A stretch of DNA of 64,000 nt from Nocardiopsis sp. N85 (GTDB taxonomy: Bacteria > Actinomycetota > Actinomycetes > Streptosporangiales > Streptosporangiaceae): NCBI RefSeq assembly GCF_028882275.1, contig NZ_JARBUT010000010.1, positions 124,001 through 188,000 on the forward strand, read 5' to 3'. Positions within the stretch are counted from its first letter, which is position 1. Every line of letters begins with the position of its first letter. Below, piece after piece: positions 7,378 to 17,900 of this stretch. The position numbers were made by a program, and so were the translations under genes. The notes under the pieces were generated by a model. The model was given only the letters and a program-made list of their open reading frames with translations, had not been told where the DNA came from and did not search any database.

Positions 7378-7608
7378 TTAATCAGAGCCCTCAAGTCTCG
7401 ACTTGATTCTATACAATTCAGCCTCACGCCTCGCCTTTTCTGCGTCGCCCCAGAAAATCAGCACTTCCGACAGAGCCTCCAGTGCGTCAGCCATCTGTCC
7501 ACACCACAGATAGTATCCCGCTTCACCCTCACCACTCGGCTTCGAGTTCCTCACTTTGCGCAAATTTCTCGTTGCCTTTTTCAGTTCCGGAGGAACAGAA
7601 TCAACCAC
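7378..7608 (-). CDS. Presumed immunity protein of the Rhs deaminase-like tip
   Basis: 76 residues from GTG 7608 (VVDSVPPELKKATRNLRKVR), mostly alpha-helical in character, with no recognised family. The start is chosen because GGAGG lies 9 nt upstream and the GTG shares its G with the Rhs stop codon (TAGTG), giving tight coupling to the toxin. An upstream in-frame ATG (7656) exists but lies inside the toxin gene and has no ribosome site. A small gene overlapping the toxin stop is the usual position of the immunity gene. Confidence 0.7.
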   Translation of the reverse strand: MVDSVPPELKKATRNLRKVRNSKPSGEGEAGYYLWCGQMADALEALSEVLIFWGDAEKARREAELYRIKSRLEGSD

Positions 7609-10600
7609 TACCCCACTCCTCCAATTAGCGGAAGAAACCTCCGACAAGCCGGACAAGGCCCGATATCCGTGAGATGCTCGTCCATGGAGAACTTGTTTCC
7701 CCCAATTCTCACCGAGTAGAAAACAGCTCCCCTAAGAGAAGCTCCCTGGCGTTCAAGTTGCGCCGCACAGTTGACTTCACCACATCCACCATGATGATCC
7801 GAAAAAGCCACGGCATTGGCCGTCTCAGAAGGCATGCTCCCGATTCTAGAATCCTGAGCGTAAGCCCGAACCTTGGCAGTATTACCGTCGACTTCAGATA
7901 TAGCCATGGTCGCGACGTTCGGTCGCTGTTCAGCCTTAATACTAAGGGCTGCATCAGCAAAATCAAGCAACTCTTCTGGAGGCTCGCCATTGCAGTTGTG
8001 GTTGAGGGCATCCAGGTCTCCAGCAGCCACGTGATATGTGTGGACGCCCTGGACGGTCAGGTTGTGGACCGTGGCGGGCTGGGACCAGGCCTGGATGGCG
8101 TTGATCTGGACCCAGGTGCCGGCGGAGGTCTGCAACCACATGCCCGGGGCGAGGTCGATCGCGTCGACCCACTCCCTCAGCTCCGGTACCCAGAAGGGGT
8201 GTTCGTCGGTCGCGATGACCACGTCACCGGCCGCCACCGGGCCTGGGATACCCGCGTCCTCGGTGTCGATCTGAACCGCACCCTCGGAAAGGGCCTCACC
8301 CTCGGGAGCATCGCGCTCGGTGGTCGGGTCAATGGTGATCTGTACCAGGACCTTGGAACCCGAACCGATGATCGTGGCCAACACGGTACGAGCGGACTGC
8401 TCGCCCGTCTCGGGGTCGGTGGCCAGGACCTCATCACCGGTCTCGACCTCCTCGATGGGCTTGGTCGAACCGTCGGCCATCACCACACGGGTACCCGGAA
8501 CGAAACTGTTCGGCCGGAGACAGGATGTAGGACTCGCGGGCCTGGGATCGGGTAGGGCATCGAGTTTCCTCTTCGCACCGATCAGGTCCTTGATCCCGGA
8601 GACCAGATCACCACCCAGAGCCGCGATCTTGCGGCCCAGCTCCACCGCCTTGCCCCACCGCAACCCGTACTTCGCCGCGATCTTCGCCGGCAGCCCGCCC
8701 ACGAACATCAACGCCACGTTCAACGCGGTCTCACCGCACGCCGCCAGGTTGCCCGTGGTGAAGCACTCCAGCCCCGCCGTGATCCCCAACTCGTCCGCGA
8801 CCAACTGCGCCAACCCGGTCGCGGCCTTGATCAGCTTCTGCTTGGCCTCCTGGATCTCCCGCTGCGCCGCCAAATGCTCGGGCGAGGCCTGGGACTGGTA
8901 CGACGACCCACCCGACCCGCCGCCGCGCGAGACGACGTTCGGCTTGGAGTACCACTGCGTCCACCCCGTCTGCGGACTGTGGTACTTGATCTGCTGGTTG
9001 GAGTAGTCGTACATCGAACCCGGCCGGTTCGCGGTCGGCGGGCTCATCAAATAGCCGCCGGGCCCGCACACGTCGATGCACAGCATCAACCCAGAGGAGT
9101 CCTCGAACGTCGCCGGGTTGTTGTTCGCGTAGGAGTACCCGTGCATCTGCTGGTGGTCGGTCAGGTCCATCAGCGGGTCCACCGAGATGAACCGGCCCAG
9201 CGACGCGTCGTAGGCACGTGCGCCCAGCTGGGTCAGCCCCGTGGACTCGTCGATGGTGCCGCCCACGAACCCCTTCTCCGAGGGCCACTCACCTTGGGCC
9301 ATGCGGTCCTGGCCGAACACCGTCATGTACCGGTGCGCCTCCGCACCGGTGCGCGCGTCGACGGCCACCTGGCCGGTGCCGTGGTGGTCGGAGTGCAGCC
9401 ACGACAGGGTGCCCTCGTTGTCGCGCACCGCCACACCCTCACCATTGAAGGCGTAGAAGCGGGTCGCCTCCTTCAACAGGGAGGTCTTGTCCAGCCTGAG
9501 TTCCATGCCCGGCAGGTACAGGGTGGAGGCGTCCGGCGCGTGCCGGATCAGCCGGCCGCCGTCGGCGTCGTAGACGTAGGAGGTGACCGAACCGTCTTCC
9601 TCGGTCACCGACGCCAGCTTGCCCTCGGCGTCCCACTCCAGGTCCTGGTCCCGGGCTGCCGTGGTGCGCCCCGTCATGTTGCCGGACTCGTCGTAGGTGT
9701 AGGACTCCAAACGGTCGCCCGCCGGGCCGCTCTCCTCCACCTGGGACAGCATCTGGGGTCGCAGGCCCGCGGCGTCGCCGTGGGTGTAGGTCCGTACCGT
9801 GTCACCGATCTGGTCGTGGCGGGTCTCGGTGGTGCGGTTGCCCAGGGTGTCGTAGGTGTAGGAGTGCCAGTACGGGGACGCCCCGCCCAGGCTCTCCTCC
9901 GATGGCGCGGCCTGGCAGGCGTTCTCACCGCTCGCGTCGGGCGTCCACACGTCGGTGAGGCGGCGCATGTGGTCGTAGTCGTAGCACTGCACGTCCGCGT
10001 CGAGGTGGTCGGCGGTGGGCTCGTTGCGCAGGTTGAGGATGTTGCCCGCGTCGTCGTAGGCGTAGTGCTGGTGGGCCAGGGAGCCGGTGACGCCGAACTG
10101 CGGGACCATGCTGGTCTCCGACATCCGCCCTGTGGTCGGGTCGTAGTTACGGGTGATCCAGGTGGCGTGGAAGGTCTGCCCGGTGTCCAGGTCCATGTTG
10201 CGCTGGGTGAGCTGGCCCAGGTTGTTGTACGTGGCCCCCGTGACGAACTGGCCGAGCGACGACGCGGCCGTGAGAGGAAGGCCGAGATCGTTGTGCGAGT
10301 ACGCGACGGATTCACTGCCCATCGCCCCCGCCGCGGGGTAGGTCTGGGACTGGACGCTGCCATCAGGGTTGTAGACGGTGGTGAAGCGATAGCGCCCGGA
10401 CAGGCCGGTCTCGGTCGAAGGGATCAGGACCTCGGTCGCGGTGGGTCGGTAGAACCTGTCGTAGGTGACGACACGGTTGGTGTAGGCGCTGCCGTCGACG
10501 TACCGGGTGGCAGAGGTCGGGTGTCCCTTGGCGAGGGTGTCGTACACCCACGAGGCCCGCAGCTCACCCTCCGCACTGTCGTCGCGCAGTTCGGTCTGGC

Positions 10601-13600
10601 GCCCGACGGAGTCGTAGACGTAGGCCAGGGTCTCCCCACGAGCGTCGGTCCTGGTGACCATCTGGTCGAGGTGGTCGTAGGTCATCGTGGTGACACCGGC
10701 GACGGGGTCCTCGGTCTCCACCAGGCGACCGCGCAGGTCGTAGGTGTGGGTCCAGGTGTTGCCCTCGGGGTCGGTGACCGTCTCCAGCTGGCCCTGCGGG
10801 GTGTACGCGTAGGTGATGGCGTCGAAGTCACCCTCGGGGGTGCCCCCGGTGTAGGTGCGCGACTCCACCAGGCGCCCGTGGGCGTCGCTGATGGACGCGG
10901 TGGCGATACCGCCGTCGGCCGGGGTGAGCAGGGAGAGCTCTCCCCGGTACTCGGTGCTAACGCGCCAGCGCTCCTCACCGAACGCGACGTGGAGGACGTC
11001 GGTGACGCGCCCGTGCCCGTCGTAGACCGTTTCGCTCTGCTGGGGGATCTGGGCGTCGTTGGCGACGACGAAGAGTGTGTCGGAGGGCTCCTGTGTGTTG
11101 TGGTAGCTGCTCCGGACCTTGACGACCTGACCGCGGCTGTCGTGGAAGGTGTCGGTGATCAGGCGACCGTTGTTGACCGCCGGGGCCTGGGTCTGACGGG
11201 GCCGCAGATGCGCGTCGAAGATCTCGTAGCCCGTCGTGTACCCGCCCTGGGCGTTGAGGGTGTGGGTGACGATGGAGGTGGGCGCGTCCTGGCGGATGTG
11301 GTACTCGAACTTGGCGGTGGGGGTGTCCACGTCCCGGCGTCGGTCGGGTAGCCACACCGAGGTGAGCCGTCCCAGCGGGTCGTAGGCCATGTGCATGGTG
11401 CGGCCGTTGGCGTCGGTCTGGGACAGCGGCAGGCCGCGGGTGGGGTCGATGACACTGCTGTTCACGTGCCCCAGCGGGTTGGTCTCGGTGACACCGTTGG
11501 GCAGCCCGGCGGCGGTGAACGAGTACTCGGTGGTGCTCACCCCACCGTTGGCGTCTGTCTCGGAGACGGTGTTGCCGCGGACGTCGAAAGCGGCCTGGGA
11601 CACGGTCTGGTAGACCGGGTTCCCGCTCGTGTAGGTGTCGAGCTTCTCGGTCTTGGTGGGCAGGCCGCGGGTCGGGACGGCCCCGTGGGCTCCGCCGTCG
11701 TAGAACACCCGCTCGTCGGTGACCACGTCCCCCGGACGCTGGGCGGTCTGCTGACAGTCGATGGAGAGGGTCTCGCTGCGCGAGACCAGGTTGAGGATCC
11801 ACTTGTCGGTGTTGTGGACGTAGGTGGTGTTGACGCACTTCTCGTCGCCGGTGACGTCCACATCGCCGAAGTCGCGGACGCGCGTCACCGCGCCGCGGTC
11901 GTTGATGGTGTTGTCGAGGCGGGTGTGGAACCAGGTGCCGTCGGCCTTGGCGGCGAAGCGGTCCACTCGCTGTGTCTGGATCATGTGGGCGGACTGCGAG
12001 CCCCAGGAGTGGGTGACCTCGGCTGTCTTCTTCAGCCACGGGGTGGTGATCTCTCGGGAGATCACCTCGCCGCCCGCGCCATCGCGGACGATGGTCTCGC
12101 GCAGGGTGCCGTTGAGCTCCTTGTGGTCGGTGTGCGAGACACCCCGGGAGTCGGTGACCGAGACGCTGCGGGTACCGCTGGGCTGCTTGTCGCCGTCCAT
12201 GCCCTGGAAGTACAGGTACTCGGTCTCACTGATGGGGTCCTCACCGCGGCCGGTGCGGACGATGACCCGGTTGTAGCCGCGCCAGTCGCCCCAGGTGCGG
12301 TACTTGTCCTTGACCATCCCGTCGGCCTCGGTGTAACGCCAGGCCGGGGTGCCCACGTAGTCGTAGGAGGTGGTCATCGCGGGCTGGTCGGTGACCAGGT
12401 CGAGTTCGTTGACCTCGGTGACGACGTACTTGTGGAACCAGTCGGTCAGCTCCACCCCGCCCTCGGGGGTCCACTTGACGGGATAGCACCGTTTGGTGTT
12501 GTTGTGCGGCTGCGGGGTCTTGCCCGGTTCGCACTCCGGTTCGGAGTAGGTGACGTCGAGGTGGCCGCCGGTCTCGGTGTAGATCGAGGTGATGCGCCAC
12601 CGCAGCATCGGCGCGAAGTCGTCGGTGGGCGAGTCGACGCGGTTGGGCAACTGGGTGCCGGCGAAGGTCACCTTGGGCAGGGTCTCGGTACCGCCCACGT
12701 GGCCGGTGTGCTCGACGGAGTCCAGCCACAGGGTGGGCCCGGTGCCGTCCCCGGCCTCGGGGAAGGAGTGGGCGAACGCCCAGCTGTCGACCTTGGTGTA
12801 CTCGCTCCCCTGGCGGATCTGGGTGGTGATCGCGTCCAGCTTCTTGGTGGACCAGAAGGTGGGCGTGTGCCGTCCCGCGCAGGAGGTCCCCGACTTGCAG
12901 TCGAGGTCCAGGGGGACGTCGGGCCAGTGCCGGGCCTGACCGGAGGTGCGCTTGTCGGCGGCGCAGTCGAAGGAGGAGGTCGGCAGGCAGCGCTCGGAGG
13001 TGGAGAACACCACGCGGGCCGGGGCCGTGGCGTACACGTCGCTGCTGCGCAGCCCGTACTCGATGCGGGCGATGTTGGCCGCGCGCACGTAGGGGGTGGC
13101 GGTGGTGGTGAGGTTGCGGCCGTAGTGGTTGGTCTCGGGGGTGTAGTAGAACGTCATGACGTTGCCGTGCACGTCCACGACGTGGTCGAGGTTCCACTTG
13201 TAGGCCTGCTGGCACCAGGACTGGGAGAACGTGGCGTTGTAGCAGGGCTGTCCGGATTCGGCGGCGTAGACCGGCATGGTCTGCGCCGATTTCGTCTCGG
13301 GGTCGCCGCTGGTCCATCCGGGCAGTCGGTTTTGGCCGAAGAAGTACCGGGTGCCGTCGGGGGTGGTGACCTTCCAGTACTCGCCCTGGTGGGCGCCGTT
13401 GGTGGCGCCGGTGAGGCGTTCGACCTTGGTGCCGTCGTCGTTGGAGAGCCGGTAGGAGCCGTCGGAGTGCTTGATGAGGGCGCCGGAGTGGCCGCTCATC
13501 GACAGGGTGACGTTGTCGGTGTTCCAGCACAGGTCGCCGGTGTCGTGGCCGGCGTCGGAGCAGGCGGCGTAGCGGCGTTCGATGGCGCCGGGGGCGTAGG

Positions 13601-14846
13601 CGAAGCCGTCGCCGATCCAGGAGGTCTGGTTGTTGGAGGTGGCGATGCGACCGTCGACACCGCCCGAGGAGTAGCTCAGGCCGAGGGAGGGCGCGAGCCG
13701 GCTGGGGGCCGGGGGCACGTTCATGCCGTAGGACCAGGAGAAGTCGCCGGCCTGGGCGTTGACGTTCCAGGAGGAGGAGGAGGAGGCCGAAAGCTGGGTG
13801 GCAGCGTAGTCGCCGTTGCCGCCGGACGGGGCGGCGGCCAGCGCGAACAGGGCGCCCTGGGCGGGGGCGGCGGTGACCACGGCGGCCAGGCTCTGCTCGG
13901 TGGTGTCGTTGTCGAGCAGTTCGGGGGAGTCGAACACGACGGTGTCGTCGCCGGCGCAGGAGTCGTCGAGCACACACGGGTCGAGTTCGACCACGCGCAG
14001 GCGGGATGCGTAGTCGCCGCCGAACGCGGCGGCGAAGTCGGAGTAGTCGACGTCCATCCGCACCGGGGCCAGGGAGGCCGAGTCGTCGGTGCGGGTCAGG
14101 TGCACCAGCAGGCCGTTGACCCCCACCTGTTCGGTGGCCTCGCGGTCCAAGACCTCCACCTCGACGGCTTCGACCGGTTCGGGGTCCAGGGTGGGGTCGA
14201 GAACGGGCTCGGAGCCGGTCGTGTCGGGGGTGACGGGCTCGCGGCGGTTCTCCTCACGGGTGGGTGAGGGTTCCGCGCTCGGGGAGGGCTCGGCGTCGCC
14301 GTCACCGTTCTCTCCCCACTCCGGTGAGTCGGCGTCGGGTTCGGTACGATCTCCCGCATCGTCGTCGGTGTCCGGGGCGGAGGGTTCCGCATCGGGCTCG
14401 GGCTCCGCTTCCGGATCGGGTTCGGGCTCCTCCGGCTCGGGGGCGAACTCCTCCCAGTGCCCGGGAACCTCCCAGTCGGTGAGCTCCTCCCCCGTCAGAG
14501 CGGTCACCGTGACCGGCGAATCCTCCTGGACGGCGAAGCTCCGCGCACGGTCCCCCGCCAGGTCGACATCGACGGAAACACCCTCGGGCCAGTCGACCTC
14601 CTCCGGCTTCGTCACCGCGGCCTCGGCCACCGCGTCGTCCTGCGCGATGGCGGCAGAGACCAGGTCGGATCCCTCCACCGAGGGGACCTCTTCGGTCTCA
14701 GGGCGCGGGTTGAACGTCAGGGCGGAAGCCGGGAGGACATTCAGCAGTCCGGCCACCACGACGAGGGCGGTGGTGTAGGTCAGGCTCTTGCGGATCCGGC
14801 CGGGGCGAACGGGGGCGTCACCGTGGGGGGTCACAGCGTTTTCCAT
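7608..14846 (-). CDS. Rhs/YD-repeat polymorphic toxin with Hint domain and deaminase-like C-terminal tip
   Basis: 2,412 residues. A signal peptide or anchor lies at about 1-43. A Pro/Glu/Asp-rich linker follows at about 120-220, then a SpvB-like N-terminal barrel segment from about 340 (SLGLSYSSGGVDGRI). YD repeats run through about 1170-1850 and the RHS-associated core is near 1800-1920 (LTQLGARAYDASLGRFISVD). The Hint domain spans about 2109-2283 (CLRPNSFVPGTRVVMADG to VHTYHV, junction LNHNC). The last 127 residues are the tip. The pattern HHGGCGEVNC (C2355, E2357) and GPCPAC (C2398, C2401) matches the zinc-binding C-x-E / PCxxC motifs of the deaminase superfamily, closest in style to YwqJ-like deaminases. 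Rhs proteins encapsulate and deliver such tips; Hint likely cuts the tip free. Ribosome site AGAGGAA lies very close to ATG 14846; GTG 14834 is an alternative. Confidence 0.9.
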   Translation of the reverse strand: MENAVTPHGDAPVRPGRIRKSLTYTTALVVVAGLLNVLPASALTFNPRPETEEVPSVEGSDLVSAAIAQDDAVAEAAVTKPEEVDWPEGVSVDVDLAGDRARSFAVQEDSPVTVTALTGEELTDWEVPGHWEEFAPEPEEPEPDPEAEPEPDAEPSAPDTDDDAGDRTEPDADSPEWGENGDGDAEPSPSAEPSPTREENRREPVTPDTTGSEPVLDPTLDPEPVEAVEVEVLDREATEQVGVNGLLVHLTRTDDSASLAPVRMDVDYSDFAAAFGGDYASRLRVVELDPCVLDDSCAGDDTVVFDSPELLDNDTTEQSLAAVVTAAPAQGALFALAAAPSGGNGDYAATQLSASSSSSWNVNAQAGDFSWSYGMNVPPAPSRLAPSLGLSYSSGGVDGRIATSNNQTSWIGDGFAYAPGAIERRYAACSDAGHDTGDLCWNTDNVTLSMSGHSGALIKHSDGSYRLSNDDGTKVERLTGATNGAHQGEYWKVTTPDGTRYFFGQNRLPGWTSGDPETKSAQTMPVYAAESGQPCYNATFSQSWCQQAYKWNLDHVVDVHGNVMTFYYTPETNHYGRNLTTTATPYVRAANIARIEYGLRSSDVYATAPARVVFSTSERCLPTSSFDCAADKRTSGQARHWPDVPLDLDCKSGTSCAGRHTPTFWSTKKLDAITTQIRQGSEYTKVDSWAFAHSFPEAGDGTGPTLWLDSVEHTGHVGGTETLPKVTFAGTQLPNRVDSPTDDFAPMLRWRITSIYTETGGHLDVTYSEPECEPGKTPQPHNNTKRCYPVKWTPEGGVELTDWFHKYVVTEVNELDLVTDQPAMTTSYDYVGTPAWRYTEADGMVKDKYRTWGDWRGYNRVIVRTGRGEDPISETEYLYFQGMDGDKQPSGTRSVSVTDSRGVSHTDHKELNGTLRETIVRDGAGGEVISREITTPWLKKTAEVTHSWGSQSAHMIQTQRVDRFAAKADGTWFHTRLDNTINDRGAVTRVRDFGDVDVTGDEKCVNTTYVHNTDKWILNLVSRSETLSIDCQQTAQRPGDVVTDERVFYDGGAHGAVPTRGLPTKTEKLDTYTSGNPVYQTVSQAAFDVRGNTVSETDANGGVSTTEYSFTAAGLPNGVTETNPLGHVNSSVIDPTRGLPLSQTDANGRTMHMAYDPLGRLTSVWLPDRRRDVDTPTAKFEYHIRQDAPTSIVTHTLNAQGGYTTGYEIFDAHLRPRQTQAPAVNNGRLITDTFHDSRGQVVKVRSSYHNTQEPSDTLFVVANDAQIPQQSETVYDGHGRVTDVLHVAFGEERWRVSTEYRGELSLLTPADGGIATASISDAHGRLVESRTYTGGTPEGDFDAITYAYTPQGQLETVTDPEGNTWTHTYDLRGRLVETEDPVAGVTTMTYDHLDQMVTRTDARGETLAYVYDSVGRQTELRDDSAEGELRASWVYDTLAKGHPTSATRYVDGSAYTNRVVTYDRFYRPTATEVLIPSTETGLSGRYRFTTVYNPDGSVQSQTYPAAGAMGSESVAYSHNDLGLPLTAASSLGQFVTGATYNNLGQLTQRNMDLDTGQTFHATWITRNYDPTTGRMSETSMVPQFGVTGSLAHQHYAYDDAGNILNLRNEPTADHLDADVQCYDYDHMRRLTDVWTPDASGENACQAAPSEESLGGASPYWHSYTYDTLGNRTTETRHDQIGDTVRTYTHGDAAGLRPQMLSQVEESGPAGDRLESYTYDESGNMTGRTTAARDQDLEWDAEGKLASVTEEDGSVTSYVYDADGGRLIRHAPDASTLYLPGMELRLDKTSLLKEATRFYAFNGEGVAVRDNEGTLSWLHSDHHGTGQVAVDARTGAEAHRYMTVFGQDRMAQGEWPSEKGFVGGTIDESTGLTQLGARAYDASLGRFISVDPLMDLTDHQQMHGYSYANNNPATFEDSSGLMLCIDVCGPGGYLMSPPTANRPGSMYDYSNQQIKYHSPQTGWTQWYSKPNVVSRGGGSGGSSYQSQASPEHLAAQREIQEAKQKLIKAATGLAQLVADELGITAGLECFTTGNLAACGETALNVALMFVGGLPAKIAAKYGLRWGKAVELGRKIAALGGDLVSGIKDLIGAKRKLDALPDPRPASPTSCLRPNSFVPGTRVVMADGSTKPIEEVETGDEVLATDPETGEQSARTVLATIIGSGSKVLVQITIDPTTERDAPEGEALSEGAVQIDTEDAGIPGPVAAGDVVIATDEHPFWVPELREWVDAIDLAPGMWLQTSAGTWVQINAIQAWSQPATVHNLTVQGVHTYHVAAGDLDALNHNCNGEPPEELLDFADAALSIKAEQRPNVATMAISEVDGNTAKVRAYAQDSRIGSMPSETANAVAFSDHHGGCGEVNCAAQLERQGASLRGAVFYSVRIGGNKFSMDEHLTDIGPCPACRRFLPLIGGVG
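8034..8225 (-). repeat. Direct repeat of Hint-coding sequence (copy B, inside the Rhs gene)
   Basis: This partner of 5329-5520 has the same orientation. Recombination between the two would join the Rhs protein to the ParB-like tip and delete about 2.7 kb, including the present deaminase-like tip, its immunity gene, the REase-like tip and the IS630-like element. Confidence 0.85.
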
Positions 14847-14928
14847 TTCCTCTAGTCCTCGGGGCCCGCAGGGCCCTGGGGACGATCGCGGGGGAAGGAG
14901 TCAGTTCTGTACTGCGGGGAACTCGCCG

Positions 14929-17900
14929 TCACGAACCTGCCGGAGAGAGGAGGCTCAGGATTCCCTGGTAGGTGTGGACGTCATCGATGTCTCCGGACCA
15001 GTGGTAGGTGTTGGTGCCGGTGTGCTGGGCGCTGCCGATCCGCAGCGGACCGTCGGCGTGCCAGGCGTGGTCGACGGGTGTTCGGGACTCTTCGAGCCCG
15101 TTGACGTACAGGACCAGTTCACCGCGGGTGTGGTCGTAGACGCCCACCAGGTGGGTCCACTCCCCCAACCGGGCCGGGGTGACCGAGAAAGCGTAGGTCC
15201 ACCCGTCGGACCCGGAGGTCGGGCTGTCGTCGTGGGGCGCCATCTTGAACGTCCACGCGCTGCGCGAGCCCTGGTAGCCCAGGTGGAAGCCGCTCTGGAA
15301 GGTTCCGGCCTGGCTGACGGCGGAAGTGTTGAGCCCTTCGCCGATCTCGTCCAGGCGCACCCAGGCGGCCACGCTGAAACTGCGGTCACTGCGCAGGGCC
15401 GGGCCGGAGGCTTCGACGTATTCGTCGTCACCGTTCAGCCGCACACCGGGCGAGGCGGTGACGCCGTTCTCCGCGAGGTTCCACGCGGTGAGCGGGTCGC
15501 CGTAAAGAGAGGCTTCCAGCCCGTGATCGGTGGAGTCGGCGACCTGAGTGCCCTCGAACTCGTCGAGTGCCCAACGGCCCTGGGCGGAGAGGGGGGCGTT
15601 GGCCTGGCGCCACACCTCGGTCTCGGTCTCATGGTCGGAGACGGCCTGGTCGTAGACGACTCGGTTCCAGACCTTGACGTCGTCGATGGACCCGGGCCAG
15701 TAGTAGTTGCCGACGCCCTGGAACAAACCCCGGCCCACGGTCAGCGGTCCGGTGGCGTTCCAGGCGCCGGTGTGGGTGGCCTCGCCCTGCTCGACTCCGT
15801 CGACGTACAGGGTGAGCTTGCGGCTCTGGGAATCGTAGGTGCCCAGCAGGTGCGTCCACACACCGATCTCGGCGGGCTCGGAGGACATGACCGTGGCCCA
15901 CGGGCGCGACCCGTCCCAGTGCTCGTCCTCCGGAGACATCTTGAACACCCACTGGCCGGTGTTGCCCTGGTAGCCGAGGTGGAAGGCGCTCTGCTCGGTG
16001 CCCTCCTGCGCCACCGCCGTGTGGTGGGCGTGGGCGCGGTCCAGCTTCACCCACACCGACACCGAGAACGTGCCGGAGGTGTCCACGGCCGGGTAGTCGG
16101 CGTTGATCTGGTCGTAGGGACCCGGGTCGCCGTCGGTGTAGCCGCTGGTGTGCACGGCGGTGCCGTTCATGCGCGGTGTCGAATCGAGGAGAGGGTCCAC
16201 GACGGTCCCGACGCGTCCGCGTACCCAGTCGACACCGTCGGAGAGGGTGGCGCCGCGGTCGGGATCGATGGCGTCGGCGGCGCGGTCCCCCTGGCCCTCG
16301 TCGAAACCGATGTGAGCGACTGGAGCGCTGGGCGGGGCCACCAGGAAGGAGTACACCAGCGCGCAGTCGGAGGAGTTGCCGAAGCCGTCCACCGTGCGGG
16401 CGTAGATCCAGTTGGGGCCCTCCTGGCGGGGGGTCAGCGTCACCGTGACCGACCCGCCCTGAGTGGACGGAGTGACCTTGGTCGTGCAGGAGTCGTCGTT
16501 GAACCCGTAGTGGTACTCCTCCGCGGTGTCCACCCCGTTGTTGCTGAAGGTGAACTCGCCCGGCAGGCCCGGGGACCCGTGGAACGCGTCGCCGGTCGGG
16601 TAGTCGGTGGAGGCCACCGCCGGGCCCTGGTCGGGGCGGGAGGTGTTGACCCTGAGGTAGCAGTACGGGGACCAGCCCGACCACGAGGTGCCGTCGTGAG
16701 CGCGGACCCGGTAGGCGATCAGCACGTCCTCGGGCAGCGCGGTGGCGCGCGCCGAGCGGAAGGAGCCGGAGTTCCAGACGGCGACGTCGGTGGCCGGGCT
16801 GTCCACACTGCCGACCTGGGATCCGTCGACGGACCAGGCGAACTGGGCCTTGACCTTCTGGCGGCTGGCGGAGGTGGAGTCGCGGTCGCGCACGTAGGCG
16901 GTGAACGTGGGCCGGGTCTCGTTGATCAGCCTCGGGGCGGCGGAGTTGGTGGTGCAGCCGCCCCCGTGGGAGTCCGAGATCTGGACGGGCACCTCGGGCG
17001 GGTTGTTGTAGTCGACCTGCAACGTGGGGTTGGAGGCGAAGCGCCGCCAGTCGTGGTTGGAGGAGGACTTGGTCTCGTTGCCGCGCAGGCCCAGGGTGGT
17101 GGTCTGGTTCCCGGCGTCGCGACTCCACACGTACCCGTCGGTTGCGTCGAACTCCACCGTCGGAGAGGCCCCGCCCGGGCAGTTCGAACGCCCGGCGTTG
17201 ACGGTCCTGGTGTCGAGCCTGGTCTTCCAGGCGGAGGTCTGGGAGTTCCAGGTGGTGGAGGAGGTGATGGCGTTGGTGCGCCAGAGCTGGACCTGGGCGT
17301 TGGTGCAGCCGTAGGCGTGGGTGACCTTGGCGCGGAACGTGGCGCGGGTGATGGTCGCGTTCTTGGTCCGCGAGTCGATGGAGAACCGCCAGAAGGCGCG
17401 CTTGGTGCTGCCCTGTTGGGGTTCGTAGCCCACGCCGGGGGTGTGGGAGGTGGCGTAGTTCCAGTACGACTGGCTCGGGAAGCGGGCGTTGACGTAGGTG
17501 CGGCTGTGCCGGCTGACCGCGACCGAGGGGTCGATGTAGACCGGGTACTCGGTGTCGGCGTCGGTGAGCATGGCCCGGTCCGGGACCAAACGGATCGCGG
17601 CGGGGGTGACGTCGACGTCGAGGAGTTCGCTGCGGGCCGCGGCCGGGGCCATCAGGGTCGGGTCCTCGCCCGTCTCCTCGACCCCGGCCGAGTCCCACAT
17701 GGCAGGGGCGACGGCGGTGAACACGCTCTCGCCACCCCGGTCACCGACGGCGTCGAGGTTGCCGTTCTCGCCCTGGTGGACGGTGACGCCCTCGGAGGAC
17801 AGGGCCATCTCCAGCTCGGCGAGGTCGGGGTGCAGCGCGGCCTCGGGGGTGTGCACGACCAGGACCTGGCCGAAACCGTCGACCCCGGCGGTCATGACCA

